In this document: one piece after another, positions 1-9,441 of the stretch
Position numbering within the stretch: position 1 is the stretch's first letter
Layout: the number at the start of each line of letters is the position of its first letter
Source: Ophiothrix spiculata
Taxonomy: Eukaryota > Echinodermata > Ophiuroidea > Amphilepidida > Ophiotrichidae
Reading direction: 5' to 3' (one strand)
Length of the DNA stretch: 31,575 nucleotides
Assembly: GCA_000969725.1 (NCBI GenBank)
Contig: JXSR01S002955.1
The notes under the pieces: model-generated
Seen by the model: the letters and a program-made list of their open reading frames with translations, nothing else
Database searches by the model: none
What the model was told of the DNA's origin: nothing
Translations under genes and position numbers: made by a program

Positions 1-459
1 GAAATAGAGAAATATAGCTATGACTAAACTGGGAAGTGCGGCATAAATAGCTATGCTGTTTTGTCAATTTTGCTTATCCTGTTCAGTTTGCTTCATACAT
101 ATAAATAAATGCTAGAACAGGAAATAAGGGGCAACTTTGCATGTTACATAAAGAATAGATGGGGACCTGATCATAAAAAAGTAATAAATAGTGATACAAT
201 GTATATAGTATGATATGCACAATTATTTTAACACAGAATTTACTTCAATTGAAAGAAATGCCTCTTTTGATGCAAGTTTTTTTTTTATTGAAAAAAACAA
301 CATAATCCTCAAACCGGACCTTTGATGTCAAAATATTTTGTTTTGCAAATTTTTAAGATGTAAAACTTTGCTGAAATACCTTATAAATCAAAGGCACTAA
401 TATAAAATTTACGTAGAGGAAAGTTAACTGCAAATTTGTGATAGTTTCTTTACACTTAC

Positions 460-494
460 CTGTCCAATTGTCAAACATTACAAAATAATTTTGT
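460..494 (-). CDS. Candidate coding exon (internal exon of gene 1, or first exon of a divergent gene)
   Basis: The 3' end is an excellent splice donor on the minus strand (GGACAG|gtaagtg), and the 5' side has an acceptor (cttctgacaatttag) with a T-rich tract. Only one frame is open through the 35 nt and it reads QNYFVMFDNWT, with one leading base and one trailing base. The leading base fits the phase of both upstream candidates, 5342-5191 and 4575-4483 (AG+A = Arg). Alternatively, the internal ATG at 478-476 starts a short first coding exon (MFDNWT then G|) of a gene leading left, back to back with the plus-strand ORF at 893. I cannot name the protein. The next exon would lie off the left edge. 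Splice signals are seen; the coding role is inferred. Confidence 0.45.
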
Positions 495-629
495 CTAAAT
501 TGTCAGAAGAAAATGACAAATTTGGCCGCAGAGAGACAAAAAGAAGTGGTCCAAAAACACAATGTAGGGAAAAAAATCATGTGCTTCCTAGAATAAGATT
601 TTTATTACATACGTATAAAAATGTATTTG

Positions 630-765
630 TCTTGGCCAATTCTGACATGACGTCTAAATTAGCCTTATTGGCTATTTTTGCTGTCATGCTTTTATATGTT
701 CACATTCAGTGGTGTTTTGTGTTTAATTGAGTGCGTTGTCAAAACAAGTTTTGGCCAATCAGCGC
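630..765. promoter_or_regulatory. Possible bidirectional promoter: two CCAAT boxes and a CRE-like site
   Basis: CCAAT occurs at 636-640 (ttggCCAATtc) and 755-759 (ggCCAATcagcg). The second matches the NF-Y consensus closely. TGACGTC, a CRE-like core, lies at 648-654. The stretch 740-870 is richer in G and C than its surroundings. It precedes the plus-strand ATG at 893 by about 130 bp and the minus-strand ATG at 478 by about 160 bp, so it could serve either or both directions. There is no TATA box at a useful distance. Confidence 0.4.
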
Positions 766-892
766 TCGCTCTTTAGTGCATGTCAGGTTTCTTTGTGGCT
801 GGTTTAGGTTACAGGCAAACAAATCTTTGTCGAGTAAAGTTGTGTCACATGTTCGGGTTGAATACAAGTTTTAAAAAATTGTAACTTAAAAT

Positions 893-1243
893 ATGGGTCG
901 AACGCGGAAAAGTCGAGGATTATCAGCATCTACTAGTAGTAGTACCAATCTGCGGAGAACCACTAGAAGTAATATCAAGAATACTCGAGGAAATACTCAA
1001 AATTTGGCTCCAACTCAACAATCTGTGAGAAGCATGGGTACTGTAATGATCGAACGCATCGACCCAACAAAGACCACAACAATTCACAACAAGCGCCAGA
1101 AAAATCCAAACAGCACGAAAAGCTCATATTCTTTCCAAAAGGATGCCAGACAAATTTGTACTCAGTTGTTATGTTTTTATTTTTTAAAGAATAGCATACA
1201 AGTTTTACACCTCAGCATCTTTACAAAAATTGAAGAAAATTAA
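893..1243 (+). CDS. Basic, Ser/Thr/Arg-rich ORF (116 codons), possible first exon or small intronless gene
   Basis: The ORF starts at an ATG in fair context (aaaatATGGgt) behind the CCAAT/CRE region. The N-terminus MGRTRKSRGLSASTSSSTN is strongly basic and low in complexity, as in nuclear or chromatin-associated disordered tails. Residues 50-80 stay charged and polar, while the last 30 or so residues turn hydrophobic and look like intron-style sequence. The true coding part may therefore stop at a donor such as tct|gtgaga (near 1023) or act|gtaatg (near 1041). An ATTAAA lies at 1296-1301, which would suit a short intronless transcript. No family is recognised. The ORF lies opposite in sense to the minus-strand gene 1 exons, inside what would be its intron. 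Confidence 0.35.
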   Translation: MGRTRKSRGLSASTSSSTNLRRTTRSNIKNTRGNTQNLAPTQQSVRSMGTVMIERIDPTKTTTIHNKRQKNPNSTKSSYSFQKDARQICTQLLCFYFLKNSIQVLHLSIFTKIEEN

Positions 1244-1450
1244 AAACTCTTCAAACTGCATTTAACATTTAGGCCTTTGTTTCATGACCTGCAAAATTAA
1301 ATGAACTTCTTTCTTTCTTTTTTTTTCCCTTTTAATAACAATTATTTCATGATGTTTTAAGCGAGACAATTATTTTTGAAGATGTTTTAAACATCAACCT
1401 CTTATCTAATCTATAATTTCAACATACTGGAATACCTCATATAGGCCTAT
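1244..1450. other. Non-coding spacer
   Basis: AT-rich sequence with a pyrimidine tract near 1310-1330 and a possible poly(A) signal at 1296-1301 for the ORF just upstream. I see nothing else. Confidence 0.5.
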
Positions 1451-1710
1451 GCGAAAAGTCTAACCTAGCTTTAGGTGCGCATGATTAGATTTCCAGGGGG
1501 AAGCAGGAAGTTGGGTTCGGGGTTGATTTTTTTTTCGCGACCCCATTCAGGGGCGATTTTTTTTTCTTAGAAATTACAGTTTTTTCCCCTAATCCATGTT
1601 CAGGGGTGATTTTATTTCTTCTGCCTAAGGAGGAGGAATTTTTTTTTTTTCAAAAAACTTCCTGCTCCCCCCTGGAAATCTAATAGTGCGCCCCTTACCA
1701 GGCTTTTCAC
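1451..1710. mobile_element. Foldback (MITE-like) element with ~55-bp terminal inverted repeats
   Basis: The left arm 1451-1512 and right arm 1656-1710 are reverse complements with a few mismatches and small indels. Shared cores are gattagatttccaggggg on the left and its complement cccccctggaaatctaat on the right. The inside holds two related T-rich segments (cattcaggggcgatttt near 1545, gttcaggggtgatttta near 1600) that look like an internal duplication. There is no ORF. The target site duplication is unclear. Confidence 0.7.
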
Positions 1711-2600
1711 AAAAAGGATTAATTATTAGGTCAATCTCAGTTCAATAAAACCAAACTGTCAAGCAACCCACATTTTACTGCACATGATTGTTGTGAACAT
1801 CCACATTTGGAACACCTGAACATAAGTCATTAACTGGTCATATTTTTTGTTTCACACAAATACATTGGTAAAACCATGCCAATTTGTATTCAACGGATCG
1901 TAACTCTGAATATATACACTTAAAACCTACAAAGTTAGATATTGCTGGAAAGCTTACTTTCCGAGGATTTTAATTGTACCTAAAAAAGTCTAATTTTTAG
2001 GGATGGGTAAAAATTATACAGGGTACAAAATAAAATAAAAGTGCATTTTGGTCAACCAACTTGGCACAATGAGATTTTGTTGGGGAAAGGTGTATCCAGA
2101 TGACACAAACATTATTTGAAGGATGTAATGATAGCCTTCCATAAAATAATTCGTTTGGTGACCAATCTCATTGTGGTCAAAATATTGAGGATGGTCAAAA
2201 TCTATGAAACGACTCATTAATTTTTGGGACATGTATTGGTCAAAAGTTTTTTCATGCATACACTACCTAAAAATTAATCACATAATTGGATTCCTCGGCA
2301 AATTTTCTTTTAAAAAATGTATAACTTTTACCATTTACGTCGACTCGGTCAAAAGATATGTCGTTTTAAAGTTTTCGAGTGTAAATGCATGTTTTGTACA
2401 GTAATGTATAGAGAAAATTACCCACATATAAGGCATTAAGAAACAACAAAATGTGGATGACATGTCAATATTCGACACATGCTTTAGCATTATACATACC
2501 TAATTGAAGTATATTCAAAAAATTATGATCCCAGCATTTTTATTTTCAATAATACATGTGTTTATAAATCATAACTTTCGTACACTTTTGCATGTAATCC
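1711..2600. repeat. Non-coding stretch with a weak foldback near 2065-2175
   Basis: CACAATGAGATT at 2065-2076 and AATCTCATTGTG at 2164-2175 are perfect inverted copies. The surrounding ggtcaaccaa / ggtcaccaaa style sequence extends the pairing loosely. The rest is AT-rich with no exon-like reading frame that I can support. This may be a decayed transposon. Confidence 0.3.
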
Positions 2601-2604
2601 TATG

Positions 2605-2634
2605 GGCGCCACCCCCACCGGCGCCACCCCCACC
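2605..2634. repeat. Two exact copies of a 15-bp GC-rich unit
   Basis: GGCGCCACCCCCACC occurs at 2605-2619 and again at 2620-2634, followed by a degenerate third partial copy (gactccaccc). It stands out as a GC island in AT-rich DNA. No function is apparent. Confidence 0.8.
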
Positions 2635-2639
2635 GACTC

Positions 2640-3060
2640 CACCCTTGACGCACTCGACATTTTGGTCAATTACTTCACTATTGCTAAACCTGTGGCTTTA
2701 ATTCTTTTTTTATTTAGTACCTGGATAAATTATCTTTAATATGATACCAAAAGTGTTATGGTTCGGTGACAACTTCTATCAAAAATAAAGACATTTGTCA
2801 TGATTTTAATGATTTCTTGAAACGGCTCCACCTTATTTGATATACCTATTCGTGACTTAGGTCCACCTCTGGATTTTCCCAGCAATTAACCTTGAAATTG
2901 TTGACAATAATTGCCATTGTCAAGTGTGACATGTTTCAATAGGCATGACCGAAATTTGACCTGAAATTTGGAGAAAAAAAATAATGTAAGTATTTTTTTT
3001 TAAATTTTGGGTCAACATAGGGATGATAACCAAAATGTGTGTCCTTTCTAACTTTTTCTC
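2640..3060. other. Non-coding spacer
   Basis: A donor-like aat|gtaagt occurs at about 2983, but every upstream frame is closed by stops, so I do not call an exon. T-rich and A-rich runs are present. I see no gene. Confidence 0.5.
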
Positions 3061-3810
3061 AAAAAAGGAAAGAGTGATGAAAAACGCATGTTTTCACCAG
3101 GATTCAAACCAGGGACCTCCCGTTTCCCAAGCAAGTGATACCCCTAGCAAGCCACCGCAGAGACGCTGGCCGGGCAGCGATTTGATCCCTGCATAAACAC
3201 CCGTCTGTTGACGTATCTGGATTTAGCGCATTTTTTGTGATTTTCTAAAGTGAGATTTAGTGAGATTAGGTTCTGTTAGGGTTATGTAATTTTCAATAAA
3301 CCCTAACTGATCATCTAACTTTTCTCGTTTCTAGCCTATTTCCTTGAAAAGGGAAGAGTGATAAAAATGTGTGTTTTCACCAGGATTCGAACCAGGTACC
3401 TCACATTTCCCAAGCGAGTGATAACCGTAGCAAGCCACTACAGAGATGCTGCCTGGGCAGCGATTTGGTCCCTGCATATATCTGTCTGGTTTGTATGTGG
3501 ACTTACCGCATTTTCATGATTTTCTAAAGTGAGATTTATTGAGATTTGATTCTGTTAGGGTTATGTGATTTTCAATTAACCCTGATACTTTTCTGAAAAA
3601 AGGGAAGAGTGATGAAAACATGTTTTCACCAGGATTCAAACCAGGGCCCTCATGTTTTTCAAGCAAGTGATACCCGTAGCAAGCCACCATGGAGACGCTG
3701 CCCGGGCAGCGATTTGGTCCCTGCATATAACACCCGTCTGTGATGTATGTGGACTTTTCATGATTTTCTAAAGTGAGATTTAGTGTGATTTTGTTCTGTT
3801 AGGGTTATGA
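3061..3810 (-). repeat. Three-unit tandem array of tRNA-like (SINE-type) repeats
   Basis: Three units of about 250-283 bp (near 3061-3345, 3346-3595, 3596-3810) share the order: ggaagagtgatgaaaa, a tRNA-like core, a CCCGGGCAGCG palindrome region, cctgcata, then ctaaagtgagattta and ctgttagggttatg. On the minus strand each core carries a Pol III B-box: GGTTCGAATCC in the middle unit (3383-3393) and GGTTTGAATCC in the outer two (3100-3110, 3632-3642). An A-box-like TGGCTTGCTAC lies upstream. The third unit has a perfect 16-bp palindrome CGCTGCCCGGGCAGCG (3696-3711). No complete tRNA cloverleaf is visible. Tandem rather than scattered placement is unusual for a SINE. Confidence 0.75.
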
Positions 3811-4482
3811 GTGAAAAAAATCAGTAACATTTTAAAAGAGTAGTAAAAGAGGCTGAGTTGTAAAAATTGCAGTATTGGTTGAGCATTTTGGTAAACTCGG
3901 CAGAGCATCAATAGATACCAATCCCTACGAAACCCATACTTCCTGTAAGCTCTCTGAACTTGCTCAAAATCACTTTTACGACCTCAGCCAGAAGCTTCTT
4001 TTTAAAACAATACTATAAGATTTTGATCAAAAATGGTTTATAGTAAAAACAGCATAAAATGAAGGAATGTGACTATCTAAAATTGTTTTCAAGTGTAATT
4101 GTTTTCTCACCAAAACATGGGGAAAAAAGCACACGCATGCTTTCCTTTACTAATACATGTGATAAATTCGGGATCCCAAATTTAATTCAACAAATGGCCA
4201 AAACAGAAAAAATAAGCTTATTTAAGCCAAATCATTTGGAGGTATTGTGACCTAAGCATTAATAACTACAAATTTATGATGGGATGTTTCTATAGTATTA
4301 TAGATGTGAGTCAAAATTTTTACAACCATACAAAACCTATTAAAGAACGTTTGATCCAAAACCCACTTGTTAATATTTGAACAAGATCGAATTATAACCC
4401 TTCAAAATTCCAATTTCTCAGCTCAATTGAGCAGAGCAGAGACTAAGGGCCATAGTCGACCATCAAATACAATTTTTGCTAC
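3811..4482. other. Non-coding stretch (likely intron of the minus-strand gene)
   Basis: AT-rich sequence. Short ORFs on the plus strand here have no supporting splice sites or composition. I see no repeat arms. Confidence 0.45.
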
Positions 4483-4575
4483 CTGGCAAAGATTTGGTCG
4501 TGACGCCACCAAATATTTGCGATCGAATTTAAAGTATAAACCCGTATCAAACAAGAACCATCATAAAACTGCTTC
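4483..4575 (-). CDS. Candidate internal exon of gene 1
   Basis: On the minus strand a T-rich acceptor (tccctttgattttgag) is followed by 93 nt open in one frame only, ending at a CCAG|gtagca donor. The open frame has one leading base, 30 codons (begins KQFYDGSCLIRVYTL, ends WWRHDQIFA) and two trailing bases. The phase fits the exon at 5342-5191 upstream (AG+G = Arg) and the exon at 494-460 downstream (AG+A = Arg). The length is a multiple of three, so the exon could be skipped without breaking the frame. The donor is only moderate. No family is recognised. Confidence 0.4.
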
Positions 4576-5190
4576 CTCAAAATCAAAGGGATTTGATGTA
4601 ATCTTGGGAATTGTTGAAGGATTAGGTGAAAATTTGCCCTTAGCTCCCCTTTAAAATGCTTGGAGCAAGAACACATGATCATTCAGTTTCCTGAACACTA
4701 GCAATAGTAACTTACATTAGAAGCTATTAGAAGACTACACTATTATATGCTGGTTTCAATAATAATGTTAAGTTTTAACATATAGATCTTGCCTCAGAAC
4801 AAATTACAACAAATAATTCAGAAAAGTGTTTGAAAATCAAATCCCAAAACCAATCATTTAAAATTATACAATTTGCATGGCAACTCATACATTGTTTTAG
4901 TATGGACAAAATGTGTACTTCCCAAGATTTATATAAAATCATTATTCCTAAAAAAAGGAGAAACACAACTTTAGGTTCCATCAAAAACTTGAGCACCCCT
5001 CAAACCTAACAAAAAAAACCCTATGACCCTTAAACTAACCATAACCCCATAGAATTCTATATGGGACCTACAGCTAATATATTTGGTTAAAGAAGATAAC
5101 CAGAAAATAAAATTATAATTGGTGGCTTACAAATTGAATTAAAAATGAAAATTTCGACAATAACAACAATAAATAAAAAGGAAACATTAC

Positions 5191-5342
5191 CTTTCACGTA
5201 CAGCACCGATCACATATCCTTCTAAAATATTATTGTTCAAAGCATCATTATTATTCCTTAAATCAAAGCTATTTTGAGGTGAGATATCAAAGTCCATCAC
5301 AGGCATGGACGACATGTGACGAAATAAATCGTTCTCATCCAT
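5191..5342 (-). CDS. First coding exon of minus-strand gene 1
   Basis: Reading the minus strand, ATG at 5342-5340 (context ggggagaATGG) opens 50 codons plus two bases and ends exactly at a donor (GAAAG|gtaatg). The peptide starts MDENDLFRHMSSMPVMDF and ends ILEGYVIGAVRE. It is acidic and Asn/Met-rich at the N-terminus, like a disordered regulatory tail. Sixteen bases before the ATG there is an acceptor-like ttttgttctag|aaac, so the 5' untranslated region may itself be spliced. Downstream exons would be at 4575-4483 and/or 494-460, both in compatible phase. The start is chosen because it is the first ATG after the acceptor and the donor is in good register. The function is unknown. Confidence 0.6.
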
Positions 5343-5359
5343 TCTCCCCTCCTTGTTTC

Positions 5360-6880
5360 TAGAACAAAATGCAAGTCTCTAGTCCCATATTCTGCTTTAT
5401 ATTCCATTTAACTCCAGAGAGACAACCGCCTAACTCTAACAAATGTGTAAGCTTAACAGACCTTTATAAACAAGAAAGTCAAACGTTAATTCCAATATTT
5501 AATTCCACATGTATGCAACATCAATGTTTTGGTAATGTGTAACAGTAACCATGCCCTCATTGCCCCCACTTTCAGACGTCAAGTTTGTTCCAAAAAAGCA
5601 ACAACTTTTACGCCTACTCGTGCTAAAAATAAGTTGGGCATAAACTGTTCTGTCTGCTTGACAGCCGTAACACACACCTCCCTAATAAGTTAGACTTTGC
5701 ACTGATCCAAAGCTTGCTAACACTGAGTCAACTTCAGTTTATGGGTCATATAAGTTTAGACAAACATATTTTTTAATTTAAACAAATTTTCAAGTTTTTC
5801 AAAAGATTTAATCAAGTGAGAAAGAGTTGTTATATCCTGATTGTAAATGTAACTATCCACTTCAAATTGAAAGTCAACAGATTGTCGATTTTGTTATCTA
5901 TTTTGATTGGTTTGTTTACAGCAAGGTTATGAAACAATAAAATTTAATGAGTACATAAAAACAGGTATTAAATTAGCAATATCATAATTAAATAGGGCTT
6001 ACCCTTTTATCCTATGTAAAAAGGGTAAGGGTGTCAATGGGTCATACAGGTATACAAAGAGGACTGAAAGCTGGAAAAAACATTTTGAAATGAGGCAGAC
6101 ACTCTTTTAATGACAAAAAAAAGTTTTTTATACCTAATTTATTGAAACAGTGTAAGAGAAATTAATGCGAGTGTGTTTTCGCTCTGAGATATGTTCCACT
6201 GTGGCACTGACTTCCCCTGAAAGTAACCTCAAATAAGGTATGGAATCATTGATTTGTAGAGGGAGGCATATATAAGCAGTTTCAATATTTTAATTTTGAA
6301 AATTGTTTCTATCTAATAATCAAAAACTTTGTTTGAAGAACGCATTTGATTTTAGCTTCATTTTGTTTATCTAACAGGACATTTTTATATGTGTCCCAAA
6401 GGTGATTATGATGAATATGATTTTATTTTTAAAAAAATTTCTGGTCAAGCTAAAGGTTTATTTCAATAATATGATAATCTGATTGAGAATCGAATCTTTA
6501 TAATGGTAAATATAAAACCAATTGCAGAAAATACTGGATGCTTGCCTTATCAAATCACAGTGATTGTCTATTTGATGGCTTTCAACTGACCGATCAAGCC
6601 GCTGTTTGCAATTATATCTGCCATTAAATTTACTGTGTACGAAAACATTTATACAATGTACCAAGAAAAGGGATATTAGTGCACTGAAATCTAAATTTCT
6701 ACCAAAATTTTGCAGATACCAGTTTTATACCAAGCGCCTCAATAATTAGAGGTCATTAATTTCTGGTTGTTTGTCAGATAACAACTCCAATCATTTGTCC
6801 ATCTATGATCCAGTCTTAATCAAAACTTGTGTGGCCCTCGACTTGTTTTTCTAAGATATGCAAATTACTTACATATCTAA
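5360..6880. other. Intergenic region between gene 1 start and gene 2 end (both minus strand)
   Basis: About 1.5 kb without a supported exon. A perfect 12-bp hairpin stem (cttacccttttat / gtaaaaagggtaag) lies at 5998-6029. On the minus strand AATAAA at about 6464-6459 could be a poly(A) signal for gene 2, and another overlaps its stop codon near 6889-6884. The promoter of gene 1 should lie between about 5360 and 5800, but no clear core element is visible. Confidence 0.45.
5998..6029. repeat. Short perfect hairpin
   Basis: The arms CTTACCCTTTT and AAAAGGGTAAG pair around a loop of a few bases. This could be the remnant of a foldback element or a chance palindrome. It is not followed by a T-run that would suggest a Pol III terminator. 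Confidence 0.6.
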
Positions 6881-6884
6881 ATTT

Positions 6885-7017
6885 TTATTTAACTACTTCA
6901 TCAGTATGTGCTCCAAGCATCACTTTTAAACAACACAACAAGATATCAACTGTTATACTTTTAATATCTCTAGAGGTTGTCTGAACTTCCGACTCCAATA
7001 GTTTGTTGGCTTCTTTG
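6885..7017 (-). CDS. Candidate last coding exon of gene 2
   Basis: A strong acceptor on the minus strand (ttttgttttaattttacag) opens three frames of unequal length. The longest has one leading base, 43 codons and TAA. It starts KEANKLLESEVQTTSRDIK, looks helical and charged, and ends MLGAHTDEVVK. The other two frames stop after 15 codons (QRSQQTIGVGSSDNL) and 20 codons. The long frame fits directly onto the small exon at 10233-10204 read as DATLNVSIH (AG+C = Ser). It does not fit onto the 8785-8685 exon, whose phase-0 end would instead select the 15-codon frame. AATAAA overlaps the stop. A donor-like gatat|gtaagt lies just 3' of the stop, which is either chance or an untranslated-region intron. 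Confidence 0.4.
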
Positions 7018-7278
7018 CTGTAAAATTAAAACAAAAGTTTGTTGCCTTTTTTAAAAACACCTGGGGATAAAAAGTGTGCCTATTGGATTAATGTTTGTTG
7101 ACTTTTTTTATTTTTATATAGCTAATTTAGAAATCATAAGTCACGATTCAGTTGCATGATAAATCTATTCATTTATTTTGACAGTGCAAGTCTTACTTTT
7201 TAATATTTATCCACCTATTTCAATTATTCTGGTATGCATTGAAGCAGATTGTCAAAATGAAGACAGTTTTAGAACAAG

Positions 7279-7837
7279 TTAACACCTAAGTGACCAAGGG
7301 GGGGGGGGGGTTCCTTAGGGGCCTACAGATTTTCGGTTAAGGCAAAAAAAAAAATTACATCGCCGCTCCATGTAATTGTCAAGCTTAACGCAGCGGGTCC
7401 CTCAGTGGCAAAAAATTCAAATCGATCCAGTCGTTTTCGTGCTAATTAGCATAAAGTAATTTTTCGGGGGCGCTGTTCAAATTTGTTTTGCAAAAACTGA
7501 ATAACTTTTTTTTAAATTTTATTTTGGCAATGTAATTGTAGTAAATGCAATGTGCATATTTGAGCAAAATTTCATGCGAAAATTTCTTCGGGAACACGTT
7601 TTTTGAAATGTTGGCAGGACAATTTTTGATGCGGCATAAAAAAATGTTTTTTCAGCTGCCATTTTGAAACGGTTTATCCGATTTTCCAATTTTTTTCTGT
7701 ATTTTGGTACTTTTTTTACATGATTTTTCATTGACCAGACTTTCATATATACGAAGGAAGGGTGTTTTTTAAGGGGGGCCTAGGAACCCCCCTTGGGCAC
7801 CAACGGATGGGAAATACCTTGGTCACTTAAGTGTTAA
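7279..7837. mobile_element. MITE flanked by TTAA (piggyBac-type ends)
   Basis: TTAACACCTAAGTGACCAAGG at the left is matched by the reverse complement of CCTTGGTCACTTAAGTGTTAA at the right, with further weaker pairing inside (ttccttaggggcc / ggcctaggaac). TTAA is present at both ends (7279-7282, 7834-7837), as expected for TTAA-specific insertion of the piggyBac type. A run of 13 G lies at 7298-7310. There is no transposase ORF; a 75-codon minus-strand ORF inside is chance. Confidence 0.75.
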
Positions 7838-8088
7838 AGATATAACTTATAAAATAAAAAAGAAAATATTTAATTTTCTAGTCTTTCCATTAAGAAAAAC
7901 GCTGACCATTTTGTTCAAATATATTACATTGAATGACAATGCCTATTAAGCACGTCTTAATTTTCATATTTTACTTCCAACAGTTTGAAAATACTGTCAA
8001 AGGAACAAATTTAATGACAGTGGCAATCTCGGACTGACTGATTGACAAATAAAATCCTGCAGGTACTTCTGCACCAGGTGACCATTTA

Positions 8089-8473
8089 TGAGGCCAAAAA
8101 AAAAATATTGTTTGTTTGCCCTCCAGTGGAAAAATTAAAATTTTGGGTCGGTCGGTCTGTTAATCTTTTTTTTTTATTTTTATTTTTTTTTTACTCTACA
8201 CATATGATGTCATTCCATGGATTTTATCATGAATACCAAGCAATGCAGGGCTTAATCAAAAATTGTGGGTCATTATTTAGAGGAAATATGCATTTTATAC
8301 TACTAAATGTGACTACACACTGCTAAATATTACATTTTACATCAAAAATATTGAGTTTTCATATTTTACATGTTTGAAGAAAAAAAAAATAAACTAAAAT
8401 CGCGACCCTAATTTTTGGCATTTTTAGGGTCGGTCGCGGAGGGCAAACAAACATAATTTTTTTTTTGGCCTGA
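8089..8473. mobile_element. MITE with GGCCAAAAAAAAA... terminal inverted repeats
   Basis: The left end tgaggccaaaaaaaaaat plus tgtttgtttgccctcc is the inverted counterpart of the right end ggagggcaaacaaaca plus attttttttttggcctga. The arms are about 36 bp. The terms gggtcggtcggtc (left) and agggtcggtcgcgga (right) extend the symmetry imperfectly. The interior is T-rich and holds no gene; the 94-codon plus ORF at 8042-8326 runs across the left arm and is not real. Confidence 0.8.
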
Positions 8474-8522
8474 TTATACCTCTGTGTTAAAATGATTACT
8501 GAAACCAAACTCTGCTTCTTAC

Positions 8523-8628
8523 CATTTGCCTTGCTTATACTTCAAAGAGAGGGGTTAAGGAACTTTTCGAGAGATGGCAAACTTCTCAATACCTCTCCAT
8601 CTAATTTGAAGTCTGATATTTGACCTAA
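8523..8628 (-). CDS. Weak candidate exon containing a stop codon
   Basis: On the minus strand an acceptor (atttttgtctggaaag) precedes 28 codons (LGQISDFKLDGEVLRSLPSL...) and a TGA at 8544-8542. After it, 19 nt run to a strong donor (AAATG|gtaaga). The phase (0) fits the end of the exon at 8785-8685, but the intron between them would be only 56 nt. It could be a terminal exon with a spliced 3' untranslated region, a stop-carrying alternative exon, or chance. An alternative is a 17-nt exon (8539-8523) after the excellent acceptor ccttaacccctctctttgaag. Confidence 0.22.
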
Positions 8629-8684
8629 CTTTCCAGACAAAAATGATGAATATTCAAAAATATTAAAAGTAACATATACCTCAC

Positions 8685-8785
8685 CAAGTGGCAAATGCAC
8701 CAAATACAGACTACCAAGAGAGCTACAAAATCATTAAAAATACCAACCAGACTACCCCAGGAGGTAACGCAGAGTGATTTTGTCA
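8685..8785 (-). CDS. Candidate exon encoding a transmembrane segment (gene 2)
   Basis: The acceptor is excellent on the minus strand (ttcctcctaacccttgtcacag, with a cctaac branch point), and so is the donor (CACTTG|gtgagg). Of three frames one is open for the full 101 nt: two leading bases and 33 codons reading TKSLCVTSWGSLVGIFNDF then VALLVVCIWCICHL. The last 20 residues are strongly hydrophobic and would form a membrane helix. This matches the hydrophobic N-terminus encoded by the first exon of the same gene. If the donor is not used, the frame continues 18 codons to a TAG at about 8627-8625. I noted a loose resemblance to a membrane segment of GPI-GlcNAc transferase subunit Q, which is too weak to name the gene. 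Confidence 0.45.
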
Positions 8786-8935
8786 CTGTGACAAGGGTTA
8801 GGAGGAACAAAAGGCATTGTTGTATTTGTATAAAAAGTATGTAATTGTTTTAAGAACATCAATGTTTTTTGTTTGTTTTTATCAATATTCAATCCATTTT
8901 GTCCCATGGCAATGTTTTCAGAAACAAATTCCCCC

Positions 8936-8947
8936 GGGAAATTCCCC
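8936..8947. promoter_or_regulatory. Perfect kappaB-type palindrome
   Basis: GGGAAATTCCCC at 8936-8947 contains the NF-kappaB/Rel consensus GGGRNNYYCC and follows a similar half site (aaattccccc). It lies within the gene 2 intron region. Binding is inferred from the consensus only; the site may be chance in a locally symmetric stretch. Confidence 0.3.
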
Positions 8948-9441
8948 TTCCTGTGCAGGCCTTGCAAAATACCTATCACACATGTGGGTTTTGGAAATCG
9001 AGAATTGATCGTAAAAAGGGTTGAAACAACACCATACTCTTTACAAAACTGCATCATTGCATGTAATGACATTATTCTTCTGTATATAGGACAGACAGGC
9101 CTTCAAAGGGCTAGAATCTTTCATTAAGTATTTATGCAACTCAAATACTTCAAGTGAGATGATCTATTTCTGAATGACTGCTCCAGATTCAAAGACAAGT
9201 AGCCTTTATACCAGAAATTAAACAAGGCCTTATGCATACAAAGAAATACTTTTGTTTTCAAAGAAATATATGGTACTTTTTGCAAGTGTGAAAGGTAATC
9301 TTGAACTTTAAACTCCTCAAGGATTGTCGGGCATACAAAGTCAATTCAATGTGAATCTTGAAGCTCAAGACCATGAGTAAATATATGATGGCATGAAGAG
9401 GGTAGGTCTAAGAATCCCATAGATGTCTGCATTATGGACTC
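8948..9441. other. Intron-like stretch with weak plus-strand exon candidates
   Basis: Two weak plus-strand possibilities were seen. One follows ttctgtatatag at about 9089 and reads DRQAFKGLESFIKYLC. The other is about 31 nt between ttgttttcaaag and gtgaaag|gtaatc (near 9293). Neither has enough support for a call. Opposing ORFs of 84-106 codons here have no other evidence. Confidence 0.3.

Noticed and set aside
8685-8785. Assignment of the hydrophobic exon to GPI-GlcNAc transferase subunit Q
   Set aside because: Only a short hydrophobic stretch is reminiscent; the flanking conserved residues of that family are not found in the neighbouring candidates.
8752-9127. Overlapping ORFs of 84-106 codons on both strands
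   Set aside because: They are open on both strands at once because of a GC-rich pocket, with no splice sites or start context. Only the shorter 8785-8685 exon has splice support.
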